The notes beneath the pieces were generated by a model. The model was not told where the DNA came from and made no database searches. It was given only the letters and a program-made list of their open reading frames with translations. A program made the position numbers and the translations under genes. A DNA stretch of 30,276 bases from an uncultured Collinsella sp. (GTDB lineage Bacteria; Actinomycetota; Coriobacteriia; Coriobacteriales; Coriobacteriaceae): positions 1 to 30,276 of the forward strand of contig UQIY01000028.1 in the NCBI GenBank assembly GCA_900541195.1, written 5' to 3'. This document shows, piece by piece, positions 1-6,779 of this stretch. Position 1 is the stretch's first letter, and each line of letters begins with the position of its first letter.

Positions 1-368
1 CGATTGGCGAAAATGCGTTGGTGGAAATGGTGAAAATTATATTGACGCTAACAGGCGCCCGCACGACGATCCACTCGGACCGCGGCGGCCACTACCGCTG
101 GCCGGAGTGGATCGGGATCTGCGAGGAGAACGGGCTGGCCAGGAGCATGTCCGCGAAGGGCTGCAGCCCGGACAACTCGGCCTGCGAGGGCTTCTTCGGC
201 CGCCTCAAGAACGAGTTCTTCCGCTACAGGGACTGGGAGGGCGTGACGGCCGGGGAGTTCATGGGCAGGCTCGAGGCCTACCTCGTGTACTATCGGGACG
301 GGCGCATCAAGAAGTCCCTCGGGTGGCTCAGCCCGATGGAGTACCGCAGGAAGCTTGGATACGCCTAG
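1..368 (+). CDS. IS3-family transposase, C-terminal part (cut by window edge)
   Basis: This is the C-terminal part of an IS3-family OrfB DDE transposase, which cuts and rejoins IS ends. The reading frame is open to the left edge, so the true start lies outside the window. Visible family signatures are HSDRGGHYRW (the second catalytic Asp within HSDRG), then KGCSPDNSACEGFFGRLKNEFF, which carries the catalytic Glu in the usual D-x35-E block, and a C-terminal SPMEYRRKLGYA tail. The first 50 or so bases are AT-richer than the rest. The stop is a normal TAG at 366-368. Whether the complete element is active cannot be judged from this end alone. Confidence 0.9.
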   Translation, partial: IGENALVEMVKIILTLTGARTTIHSDRGGHYRWPEWIGICEENGLARSMSAKGCSPDNSACEGFFGRLKNEFFRYRDWEGVTAGEFMGRLEAYLVYYRDGRIKKSLGWLSPMEYRRKLGYA

Positions 369-398
369 GCGCGGTCCAAGAAATCGTCCGCACCCTCA
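1..398 (+). mobile_element. Right end of an IS3-family insertion sequence
   Basis: The transposase ends at 368. About 5 bases later comes GGTCCAAGAAATCGTCCGCA and then CCCTCA, which resembles the right terminal inverted repeat I associate with IS3-like elements of coriobacteria. I therefore place the outer end near 398. The left inverted repeat and any target-site duplication are outside the window, so the boundary is an estimate. The DNA just outside carries half of a repeat seen again at 27482-27498, which suggests that the IS landed in, or next to, that repeat. Confidence 0.55.
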
Positions 399-427
399 AA
401 TCGGCCTTCAAGCCCAAAAACAGGAAC

Positions 428-444
428 TATTCCACCGCAACTTA
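428..444. repeat. 17-bp repeat half, identical to 27482-27498
   Basis: TATTCCACCGCAACTTA occurs here and, identically, at 27482-27498. In the distant copy it is the right arm of an inverted repeat. Here the matching left arm is missing and the IS3 right end lies about 30 bases upstream. The bases in front (AAACAG, then four variable bases) also correspond in the two copies. The remaining DNA between 445 and 514 holds no gene that I can support. Confidence 0.6.
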
Positions 445-514
445 AAAGAGCGCGTCCCAACAACGTGCCCCTATCTTGTGCATTCCATCCGCATCGCCAT
501 TTTGCTGCGCTGAC

Positions 515-725
515 TTTTCTGAATGCCGGGCCCGAATTAGTTCACCTGTCTCCCGTGTGGCTCCGGAGGGGCGGGACATAAGGTTTATCGCGAGTTCCGC
601 ACGAGCCGAAGGCCACTTAATGTGGCCTTCGTGCGAGCAGGACTGCCCGAGCAGGAAACCTTATGCCCCGCCCCTCCGGAGCCACACGGGAGCCACTGCT
701 AAGTTATCCCCCGGCATTCAGAAAA
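515..725. repeat. Giant nested palindrome (about 211 bp) between IS3 and groES
   Basis: Three nested pairs of arms share one centre. The outer arms are a perfect 16-bp pair, 515-530 with 710-725. The middle arms are a perfect 24-bp pair, 552-575 with 667-690, built on CCCGTGTGGCTCCGGAGG. After a single A/C mismatch the stem continues as a perfect 10-bp pair, 577-586 with 656-665. The inner hairpin pairs GAAGGCCAC (608-616) with GTGGCCTTC (622-630), then GCAC (599-602) with GTGC (631-634) across a 5-base bulge, around the loop TTAAT. It contains no convincing gene. It could form a cruciform or a very long RNA stem, and it lacks a T-tract that would make it a simple terminator. Confidence 0.9.
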
Positions 726-821
726 TCTAAGTGCCAAAAAATAAGATTTTTTGACTCTGTGTTGTATAACCCGCCATTCGTGGGTACCATTCAACGCGTA
801 CGCAAACAAAAAGGGTTAATT

Positions 822-840
822 CGCGTGGCATAACCACGCG
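822..840. promoter_or_regulatory. Hairpin/dyad just upstream of the groES ribosome-binding site
   Basis: CGCGTGG (822-828) and CCACGCG (834-840) form a perfect 7-bp inverted repeat with loop CATAA. It ends a few bases before the strong ribosome-binding site AAAAAGGAGGAG (844-855). It could be an operator or a 5'-UTR stem that affects groES translation. It is not a CIRCE element (TTAGCACTC-N9-GAGTGCTAA) and not an HspR HAIR box. Confidence 0.45.
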
Positions 841-862
841 GCCCAAAAAGGAGGAGACAAGC

Positions 863-1156
863 ATGTCGTCTTTGAAGCCGCTTGCAGATCGTGTTCTGGT
901 CAAGCCCGACGAGGCCGAGCAGAAGACCGCTTCTGGTCTGTATATCGCCAGCAACGCTCAGGAGAAGCCGCAGCGCGGCACCATCGTTGCCGTTGGCGCC
1001 GGCAAGGTCAACGACAAGGGTGAGCGCATCCCCATGGACGTTCAGGTCGGCGACGTTGTCATCTACGGCAAGTTCGGTGGCAACGAGGTCAAGGTCGACG
1101 GTGAGAAGTATCTGCTGATGCGCGCCGACGACATCTACGCCGTCGTCGAGGCCTAG
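863..1156 (+). CDS. groES: Co-chaperonin GroES (Hsp10)
   Basis: GroES forms the seven-membered cap that closes the GroEL folding chamber in the cytoplasm. The 97-residue protein has the full family length. It starts with SSLKPLADRVLVKPDEAEQKT, contains the mobile loop around residues 20-35 (TASGLYIASNAQEKPQRG) that docks on GroEL, and has the roof/core segment VGDVVIYGKFGGNEVKVDGEKYLLMRADDIYAVVE at the end. The start ATG follows AAAAAGGAGGAGACAAGC, an excellent ribosome-binding site. groL starts 96 bases downstream, so the two genes form the usual operon. I see no CIRCE or HAIR site upstream. Confidence 0.98.
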   Translation: MSSLKPLADRVLVKPDEAEQKTASGLYIASNAQEKPQRGTIVAVGAGKVNDKGERIPMDVQVGDVVIYGKFGGNEVKVDGEKYLLMRADDIYAVVEA

Positions 1157-1252
1157 TCTCGTCAGAATCTCTGATTCGTCTTTGAGCGCGCCCGCCGCAT
1201 AGGACTCGGAAGCGGCGACGCGAGTCACATTTCTTTTGGAGGATTACCCACT

Positions 1253-2890
1253 ATGGCAAAGAACATTACGTTCAACACCGATGCCCGCGCTAAGCTCGCC
1301 AAGGGCGTCAACACCCTGGCCGACGCCGTTACCGTCACCATGGGCCCCAAGGGCCGCTACGTTGCGCTGCAGCGCACGTTCGGTGCCCCGACCATCACCA
1401 ACGACGGCGTTTCCGTCGCTAAGGAGATCGAGCTCGAGGACAACATCGAGAACATGGGCGCCCAGCTGGTGAAGGAGGTCGCCACCAAGACCAACGACAC
1501 CGTGGGTGACGGCACTACCACCGCAACCCTGCTCGCCCAGGCCATCGTCAACGACGGCTTGCGCAACGTCGCCGCTGGCGCCAACCCGCTGGCCATCCGT
1601 CGCGGCATCGACAAGGCCGTCAACGCCGCCGTTGCCGAGATGAAGAAGCAGGCCAAGCCGGTCGAGACCAAGGAGCAGATTGCTTCCGTCGGTACCATCT
1701 CTGCCGGTGACCCCGAGGTCGGCGAGAAGATCGCCGAGGCCATGGAGGTCGTGGGCAAGGACGGCGTCATCACCGTCGAGGATTCCCAGACGTTCGACAT
1801 CACCATCGACACCGTCGAGGGCATGCAGTTCGACAAGGGCTATGTCTCCGCTTACTTCGTCACGGACAACGACCGCATGGAGGCCGTGATGAAGGACCCG
1901 TACATCCTCATCACCGACCAGAAGATCTCCAGCGTCCAGGACATCATGCCCGTTCTCGAGGCTGTCCAGCGCGCTGGCCGTGGCCTGCTCATCATCGCTG
2001 AGGACATCGATGGCGAGGCCCTGCCTACCCTCGTGCTCAACAAGATCCGCGGCGCCCTCAACGTCTGCGCCGTCAAGGCTCCGGGCTACGGCGATCGCCG
2101 CAAGCGCATCCTCGAGGACATCGCCGTCCTTACCGGTGGTCAGGCTGCTCTGGACGAGCTGGGCGTGAAGGTCGCTGACATCACCGCCGATATGCTCGGT
2201 ACCGCTAAGTCCGTCACCATCTCCAAGGACAACACCGTCGTTGTCGGCGGCGCTGGCTCCAAGGAGGCCATCGACGCCCGTATCGCTCAGATCAAGGGCG
2301 AGATGGAGAACACCACCTCTGACTTCGACCGCGAGAAGCTCCAGGAGCGCCTGGCCAAGCTCTCCGGTGGCGTTGCCGTCATCAAGGTCGGCGCTGCTAC
2401 CGAGTCCGAGCTCAAGGAGATCAAGCACCGCGTCGAGGATGCCCTGCAGGCTACCCGCGCTGCTGTCGAGGAGGGCATTGTCGCCGGTGGCGGCGTCGCC
2501 TTCATGGACGCTGCTCCTGCGCTCGACGCTGTCGAGATCGATGACCCCGAGGAGAAGATCGGCGTCGACATCGTCAAGAAGGCTCTGACCGCTCCGGTCG
2601 CTACCATCGCCAAGAACGCTGGCTTTGAGGGCGCTGTCGTGGTCGACAAGGTTGCCGAGCTGCCCGCCGGCCAGGGTCTTAACTCTGCCAACGGCGAGTG
2701 GGGCGACATGATTGAGATGGGCGTCCTCGACCCCGTCAAGGTCAGCCGCGTCACCCTGCAGAACGCTGCTTCCGTCGCCAGCCTGATCCTCATCACCGAG
2801 GCTACTGTCTCCGATGTGCCCAAGAACACTCAGCTTGAGGATGCTATCGCTGCTGCCACCGCTGGTCAGCAGGGCGGCGGTATGTACTAA
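1253..2890 (+). CDS. groL: Chaperonin GroEL (Hsp60)
   Basis: GroEL is the 14-subunit ATP-driven chaperonin that folds proteins in a closed cavity with GroES. The 545-residue length is standard. The equatorial ATP site shows TMGPKGR (29-35) and VGDGTTTAT (84-92). The apical domain includes YVSAYFVTDNDRMEA, and the GAGGGVAF-type return to the equatorial domain is seen as IVAGGGVAF. The tail ends in QQGGGMY, a shortened version of the Gly-Gly-Met tail. One local oddity is KGRYVALQRTFGAP, where many GroELs have KGRNVVL(E/D)KSFGAP. The start is set by TTTTGGAGGATTACCCACT before ATG. It is cotranscribed with groES, and a very large palindrome follows the stop. Confidence 0.98.
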   Translation: MAKNITFNTDARAKLAKGVNTLADAVTVTMGPKGRYVALQRTFGAPTITNDGVSVAKEIELEDNIENMGAQLVKEVATKTNDTVGDGTTTATLLAQAIVNDGLRNVAAGANPLAIRRGIDKAVNAAVAEMKKQAKPVETKEQIASVGTISAGDPEVGEKIAEAMEVVGKDGVITVEDSQTFDITIDTVEGMQFDKGYVSAYFVTDNDRMEAVMKDPYILITDQKISSVQDIMPVLEAVQRAGRGLLIIAEDIDGEALPTLVLNKIRGALNVCAVKAPGYGDRRKRILEDIAVLTGGQAALDELGVKVADITADMLGTAKSVTISKDNTVVVGGAGSKEAIDARIAQIKGEMENTTSDFDREKLQERLAKLSGGVAVIKVGAATESELKEIKHRVEDALQATRAAVEEGIVAGGGVAFMDAAPALDAVEIDDPEEKIGVDIVKKALTAPVATIAKNAGFEGAVVVDKVAELPAGQGLNSANGEWGDMIEMGVLDPVKVSRVTLQNAASVASLILITEATVSDVPKNTQLEDAIAAATAGQQGGGMY

Positions 2891-2916
2891 GGCTGACAAG
2901 GTCTAGAACTCCCACC

Positions 2917-3060
2917 GGGAATCCGGGGGCGTGACGGGGGTTTCTCTCCGGAACGTCCTCGGACATGCAAAGAGGCTCCGCATCGCGCTTCGCGCTGCGG
3001 AGCCTCTTTGCGTCCTGCGGAATGTTCCGGAGAGAAACCCCCGTCACGCCCCCGGATCCC
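2917..3060. repeat. Giant nested palindrome (about 144 bp) after groL
   Basis: The outer arms are a perfect 34-bp pair, 2921-2954 with 3024-3057, and are extended by GGG/CCC across a single bulged A at 2920. A second perfect 16-bp pair, GCAAAGAGGCTCCGCA (2967-2982) with its complement at 2996-3011, sits inside and closes on a short CG-rich loop. It starts about 26 bases after the groL stop and may act as the groESL terminator, but it has no T-tract. Its layout (long outer arm, unpaired shoulder, inner hairpin) matches the palindrome at 515-725, although the arm sequences differ. Confidence 0.9.
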
Positions 3061-3228
3061 CTGCGTTTACGGCCTTGAGGTCGGCGTGGGCGGAGATCGT
3101 GGCTGATGGGGATACATGTCCCGGTCGCTGTTTCGCGGCTTTGCCGCGAAAGGCGCGCTACTTTGGGATGGGCGGGGAACGTGGTTGTTGCGGCAACTGG
3201 TCCCCACCATAAATTACCCTTGGCATAC
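3061..3228. other. Intergenic DNA with one small hairpin, no gene seen
   Basis: No supported gene lies between the groL palindrome and the ribU promoter. One perfect 9-bp hairpin is visible: TTTCGCGGC (3131-3139), loop TTT, GCCGCGAAA (3143-3151). Its role is unknown. Confidence 0.6.
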
Positions 3229-3256
3229 TTGCGCGAATACCTGCTCGTGCTACACT
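3229..3256 (+). promoter_or_regulatory. Probable sigma70-type promoter for the riboflavin transporter operon
   Basis: TTGCGC (3229-3234) and TACACT (3251-3256) are separated by 16 bases. Transcription would be expected to begin about 7 bases after the -10 box, almost exactly where the FMN riboswitch P1 helix begins (3265), and this supports the call. Confidence 0.6.
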
Positions 3257-3264
3257 TGCAATTG

Positions 3265-3449
3265 CTGTTTCAGGGCGGGGTGAAATTCCCCACTGGCGGT
3301 AAATCGGGCGGTGCCAAAGGGGTGCCGTGGCGCAGGCGAGGATCTGCGTCGAGCCGATGAGTCCGCGACCCGTGCGTGCGTTGGTTCGCATGCCGGCTGA
3401 ACTGGTGAGATCCCAGTACCAACGGTTAGAGTCCGGATGAAAGAGGCAG
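3265..3449 (+). promoter_or_regulatory. FMN riboswitch (RFN element)
   Basis: The conserved core is easy to read: GGGCGGGGTGAAATTCCCCA followed by CTGGCGGTAAAT, later CTGGTGAGATCCCAGTACCA, then GGTTAGAGTCCGGATGAAAG. P1 pairs CTGTTTC (3265-3271) with GAGGCAG (3443-3449), with two G-U pairs. These are the hallmarks of the RFN aptamer, which binds flavin mononucleotide and lowers expression of riboflavin genes when FMN is plentiful. The ribosome-binding site of ribU (AGGTGA, 3448-3453) overlaps the 3' strand of P1, and there is no terminator between aptamer and gene. Control is therefore probably by blocking translation. Confidence 0.95.
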
Positions 3450-3457
3450 GTGATCTT

Positions 3458-4048
3458 ATGTCTGAACAGTCGCAGCATATCCATTTTGAGAACACGAATA
3501 GGTGGAGCACCAAACAGCTCGTTACCATGGCGTTGATGTGCGCCTTGGGCGCCCTGTTTATGTATGTGCAGCTGCCCATTCTTCCCTCGGCGCCGTTTTT
3601 GACGTATGACCCGTCGCTGGTGCCGGCGATGGTGTGCGGGTTTGCGTACGGTCCTGGTGCCGGTACTGCTGTTGCCGCCATGGCGATCGTTATCCATGCG
3701 CTCACCACGGGTGACTGGGTCGGCGCGCTTATGAACTTGGTCGCTACGCTGGGCTTTATTCTGCCCGCGGCGATCGTCTACCAAAAGATGCACACCTACA
3801 AGGGTGCCGTGATTGGCCTGACGTTGGGCGTTATCGCCGCTACGGTGCTTTCTATGGTTGCGAATCTGACCATTGGCGTTTGGTTCTGGTATGGCTCGGT
3901 CGATGTGATCGCCCCGCTCATGATTCCTGCCGTGCTGCCGTTCAACCTTATCAAGACCGTGCTTAACTCGGTGTTGACGCTTGCGGTGTACAAGGCGGTC
4001 TCCAACCTCATCACGCCTAAAAAGGACCAGGTCAAAGGTTGCGCATGA
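3458..4048 (+). CDS. ribU: Riboflavin ECF transporter substrate-binding subunit RibU
   Basis: RibU is the membrane S-component that binds riboflavin and hands it to the ECF energising module. The 196-residue protein has about six hydrophobic segments, with a family-like N-terminal region (WSTKQLVTMALMCALGALFMYVQLPILP) that contains the AxxxA-type helix 1 motif used to contact EcfT. The substrate assignment rests on the FMN riboswitch directly upstream. The start at ATG 3458 is preferred over the in-frame ATG at 3437, because the latter lies inside the conserved 3' end of the riboswitch, and AGGTGA lies 4 bases before 3458. Its TGA overlaps the next start codon (ATGA), indicating translational coupling to the ATPase gene. 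Confidence 0.92.
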   Translation: MSEQSQHIHFENTNRWSTKQLVTMALMCALGALFMYVQLPILPSAPFLTYDPSLVPAMVCGFAYGPGAGTAVAAMAIVIHALTTGDWVGALMNLVATLGFILPAAIVYQKMHTYKGAVIGLTLGVIAATVLSMVANLTIGVWFWYGSVDVIAPLMIPAVLPFNLIKTVLNSVLTLAVYKAVSNLITPKKDQVKGCA

Positions 4049-5949
4049 TTGAGTGTCGGGGCGTTTCCTTTAGCTATGACGGTGCCGCACCGGCACTCGA
4101 CGGCGTCGATCTGAACATCGAGGATGGCGAGTTTTTCTGCATCCTCGGTGGCAATGGGTCGGGCAAGTCGACGTTTGCCAAGCATCTGAATGCACTGTTG
4201 CGGCCCGATGCGGGTACGGTACGCGTCAACGGCATGGATGCGTCCGACCCCGAGCTGGTCTACGACATCCGCTCGACTGCGGGCATGGTATTCCAGAATC
4301 CCGATGACCAGCTGGTGGCAACGCTTGTCGAAGATGACGTTGCGTTTGGTCCCGAAAACCTTGGCGTGCCGTCGGCACAAATTGCGCAGCGCGTACGCGA
4401 GGCGCTGAAGGGTGTGGGCCTGGTGGGCTTTGAGCGTCACGAGACCCATGCGCTTTCGGGCGGCCAAAAGCAGCGCGTGGCGCTTGCCGGCGTGCTCGCC
4501 ATGGAGCCGCGCGTGCTCATTTTGGATGAGGCTTCTTCGATGCTCGATCCGCGTGGACGCAAGGGCCTCATGAAGGCTTGCCGCGCGTTGCACGATCGCG
4601 GCATGACCATCGTGATGATTACGCACTTTATGGAAGAGGCCGCCGAGGCCGATCGTGTTGCGGTGTTTCGGGCGGGGCGCGTTGCCATGCTCGGTACGCC
4701 CGAGGAAATCTTGACGCGGGCGGATGAGCTTGCGCAGCTCAACCTGGATATGCCGGCGTCGTGTCGTCTGGGCAGGTCGCTTCGTGCGAAGGGCGTGCCC
4801 GTTTGCGCGCAGGTGCGCGAGGCGGATATGGTCGCCGAGATTGCACAGGCTTATGCCGAGCGGAGTGGGGCGGACATCGCAGGGCAGCCTTCCGCATCCG
4901 ATTCTCATGTGCTTGACAATGCATCCTCTGCAGCCGACGGGATAGCCGCGTCGGAGCCCGTTATCGAGATTTCGCATCTCTCGCATAGTTACTCGCTGAG
5001 CGCCCGCGAGCGTCGTCGATGGCGCAAGCGCTCGACCACTGCGGACGCATCGAGCAAACAGGCTCTTTGGGGCGACGATCCAAACAGCCCCTGGGCACTG
5101 CGCGATGTTTCGCTGACGGTGCGTCGCGGCGAGTTTCTGGGCCTGGCGGGTCATACCGGCTCGGGTAAATCGACGCTGGTTCAGCATCTCAACGGGCTGA
5201 TTCGTCCACAGGAGGGGAGCGTTAACGCACTGGGGCTCGACCTATCAAACAAGAAAGACGCCGCCGCGGTTAAAGCCAAGGTCGGCGTGGTGTTTCAGTA
5301 TCCCGAGCGCCAGCTATTTGCCGAGACCGTGGCGCAGGACGTGGCGTTTGGCCCGCGCAACCTTGGCCTGCCAGAAGACGAGGTTACACGCCGTGTCGCA
5401 TCATCGCTTGCGCGCGTGGGCCTCGACCTTGCCGCGATAGGCGACAAGAACCCCTTTGAGCTTTCGGGCGGCCAGCAGCGCCGCGTGGCGTTTGCCGGCG
5501 TGCTCGCCATGGAGCCCGAGGTGCTGGTGCTCGACGAGCCCATGGCGGGGCTCGATCCGGCTGTGCGCAGGGATTTCCTAGGGCTCATCGGTCGACTCCA
5601 TCGCGAGGGCCTGACTGTTGTCATGGTTTCGCACAGTATGGATGACCTGGCAAATTGTTGTGACCGCATCGTTGTGATGAACGAGGGCGCCGTGTTTGCC
5701 GAGGGAACGCCCGCGCAGGTGTTTGCGCACGCGAACGAGCTCAAGTCGATCGGCCTGGGCGTTCCCGCCGCCCAGCGCATGGCGCTGGCGCTTACGGAGG
5801 CGGGCGTGCCGCTGCACTTTGACGGCCTCTATACGGTTGAGGCGCTAGCCGACGAGTTGGCCGGCTTGCTGCTGGGCTGCGCGGACGTGCCTTTGAGGGT
5901 TCCGTGTCAGGCTGGTTCCAAGGCGCCCACGCGAGAGGAGGGCTGCTAA
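4045..5949 (+). CDS. Fused EcfA-EcfA' ATPase of the riboflavin ECF transporter
   Basis: This 634-residue protein carries two complete ABC ATPase domains that normally are separate EcfA1 and EcfA2 subunits. Domain 1 has Walker A GGNGSGKST (35-43), signature LSGGQ (137-141) and Walker B VLILDEASSMLDP (157-169). Domain 2 has Walker A GHTGSGKST (369-377), signature LSGGQ (473-477) and Walker B VLVLDEPMAGLDP (493-505). The DEASSMLDP versus DEPMAGLDP pair matches the two classical EcfA types. The linker includes an Arg-rich stretch (SARERRRWRKRST) inserted early in domain 2. The start overlaps the ribU stop (ATGA), and the stop overlaps ecfT (TAATG), so all three subunits are coupled. It hydrolyses ATP on the cytoplasmic face to drive riboflavin uptake. 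Confidence 0.93.
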   Translation: MIECRGVSFSYDGAAPALDGVDLNIEDGEFFCILGGNGSGKSTFAKHLNALLRPDAGTVRVNGMDASDPELVYDIRSTAGMVFQNPDDQLVATLVEDDVAFGPENLGVPSAQIAQRVREALKGVGLVGFERHETHALSGGQKQRVALAGVLAMEPRVLILDEASSMLDPRGRKGLMKACRALHDRGMTIVMITHFMEEAAEADRVAVFRAGRVAMLGTPEEILTRADELAQLNLDMPASCRLGRSLRAKGVPVCAQVREADMVAEIAQAYAERSGADIAGQPSASDSHVLDNASSAADGIAASEPVIEISHLSHSYSLSARERRRWRKRSTTADASSKQALWGDDPNSPWALRDVSLTVRRGEFLGLAGHTGSGKSTLVQHLNGLIRPQEGSVNALGLDLSNKKDAAAVKAKVGVVFQYPERQLFAETVAQDVAFGPRNLGLPEDEVTRRVASSLARVGLDLAAIGDKNPFELSGGQQRRVAFAGVLAMEPEVLVLDEPMAGLDPAVRRDFLGLIGRLHREGLTVVMVSHSMDDLANCCDRIVVMNEGAVFAEGTPAQVFAHANELKSIGLGVPAAQRMALALTEAGVPLHFDGLYTVEALADELAGLLLGCADVPLRVPCQAGSKAPTREEGC

Positions 5950-6749
5950 TGGAGGCGTTCTCATTTGGCAGCTACTATCCCGGGGATAGCGCGGTGCATC
6001 GCCTGGATCCGCGCACTAAGTTGCTCCTGGGTTTCGCATTTCTGATCACCGTGCTCACCGTTGACAGCTTCCGCGGGCTGGTACCGGTCGCAATAATTGT
6101 CGTGCTGGTCTATGTCATGGCTCGGGTGCCGTTGCGTCGGGTCCTATCATCGATGGCACCACTGCTGGCGATTGTCGTGGTGGTCGCGGTGCTCAACCTG
6201 TTTTCCGACCAGAGTGGCCGCATCCTGTGGCAGCTTGGCTTTTTGCAGGTGAGCGAGGGCTCGCTGCGTTCTGCGGCGTTTGTGGCGTACCGCCTGACGT
6301 TGATGATGGCCGGCATGAGCGCCATTACACTCACCACGCCGACGCTCGACCTCACCGCGGGCTTTGAACGTCTGCTCGCACCATTTGCGCGCGTGGGGCT
6401 TCCGGCGCACGAGCTCGGCATGATTATGGGTATCGCGCTGCGGTTTATGCCGCAATTTGCCACCGAGATGAAACAGACGGCCGATGCGCAGGCAAGTCGC
6501 GGCGCGCGCGTGACGGGCGGTCCGCTCGGCGGTGTCCGCATGCTCGGCAGTGTGGCGATTCCGCTGTTCACCGGCGTGTTCCGTCATGCTGAGACGCTTT
6601 CGGCCGCCATGGATGCGCGCTGCTATCACGGCGAACAGGGACGCACGCGTCTGCATGCGCTTGCGTTTGGCCGCGGGGATGCACTGGCCGCGGTGGCGAT
6701 GGCGCTGCTGGCGACATGCGTTGTCGTTATCAATCTTCAACTCGTCTAA
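5949..6749 (+). CDS. ecfT: ECF transporter transmembrane subunit EcfT
   Basis: EcfT is the membrane scaffold that links the ATPases to the S-component RibU. The 266-residue protein begins MEAFSFGSYYPGDSAVHRLDPRTK (the LDPRTK block is typical of the family), has four to six hydrophobic segments, and carries the two coupling motifs near the C-terminal half, QASRGA and AMDARCYHG, which contact the two EcfA domains. The start ATG overlaps the upstream TAA by one base and is preceded by GAGAGGAGGGCTGC, a strong ribosome-binding site. A dedicated EcfT next to ribU suggests a transporter committed to riboflavin rather than a shared energising module. Confidence 0.92.
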   Translation: MEAFSFGSYYPGDSAVHRLDPRTKLLLGFAFLITVLTVDSFRGLVPVAIIVVLVYVMARVPLRRVLSSMAPLLAIVVVVAVLNLFSDQSGRILWQLGFLQVSEGSLRSAAFVAYRLTLMMAGMSAITLTTPTLDLTAGFERLLAPFARVGLPAHELGMIMGIALRFMPQFATEMKQTADAQASRGARVTGGPLGGVRMLGSVAIPLFTGVFRHAETLSAAMDARCYHGEQGRTRLHALAFGRGDALAAVAMALLATCVVVINLQLV

Positions 6750-6779
6750 GCTCGATTCGAGCGCAGGAAAGGGGTCTCT

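Noticed and set aside
756..770. groES promoter TTGACT...TATAAC
   Set aside because: The two boxes are separated by only 8 bases, too short for a sigma70 promoter.
721..862. CIRCE or HspR HAIR control of groES
   Set aside because: Neither TTAGCACTC-N9-GAGTGCTAA nor CTTGAGT-N7-ACTCAAG is present.
1244..2899. 551-codon open frame on the minus strand across groL
   Set aside because: It is the antisense shadow of a GC-rich gene with strong codon bias. It has no ribosome-binding site and repetitive low-complexity Asp/Leu/Gly content, while GroEL on the other strand is certain.
2844..3212. Two opposing small proteins starting TGVSLRN
   Set aside because: Both are the translation of the two arms of the palindrome at 2917-3060, so their similarity reflects the inverted repeat and not a gene family.
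3437..3457. Earlier ribU start at ATG 3437
   Set aside because: That ATG is part of the conserved FMN riboswitch 3' segment GGATGAAAG.
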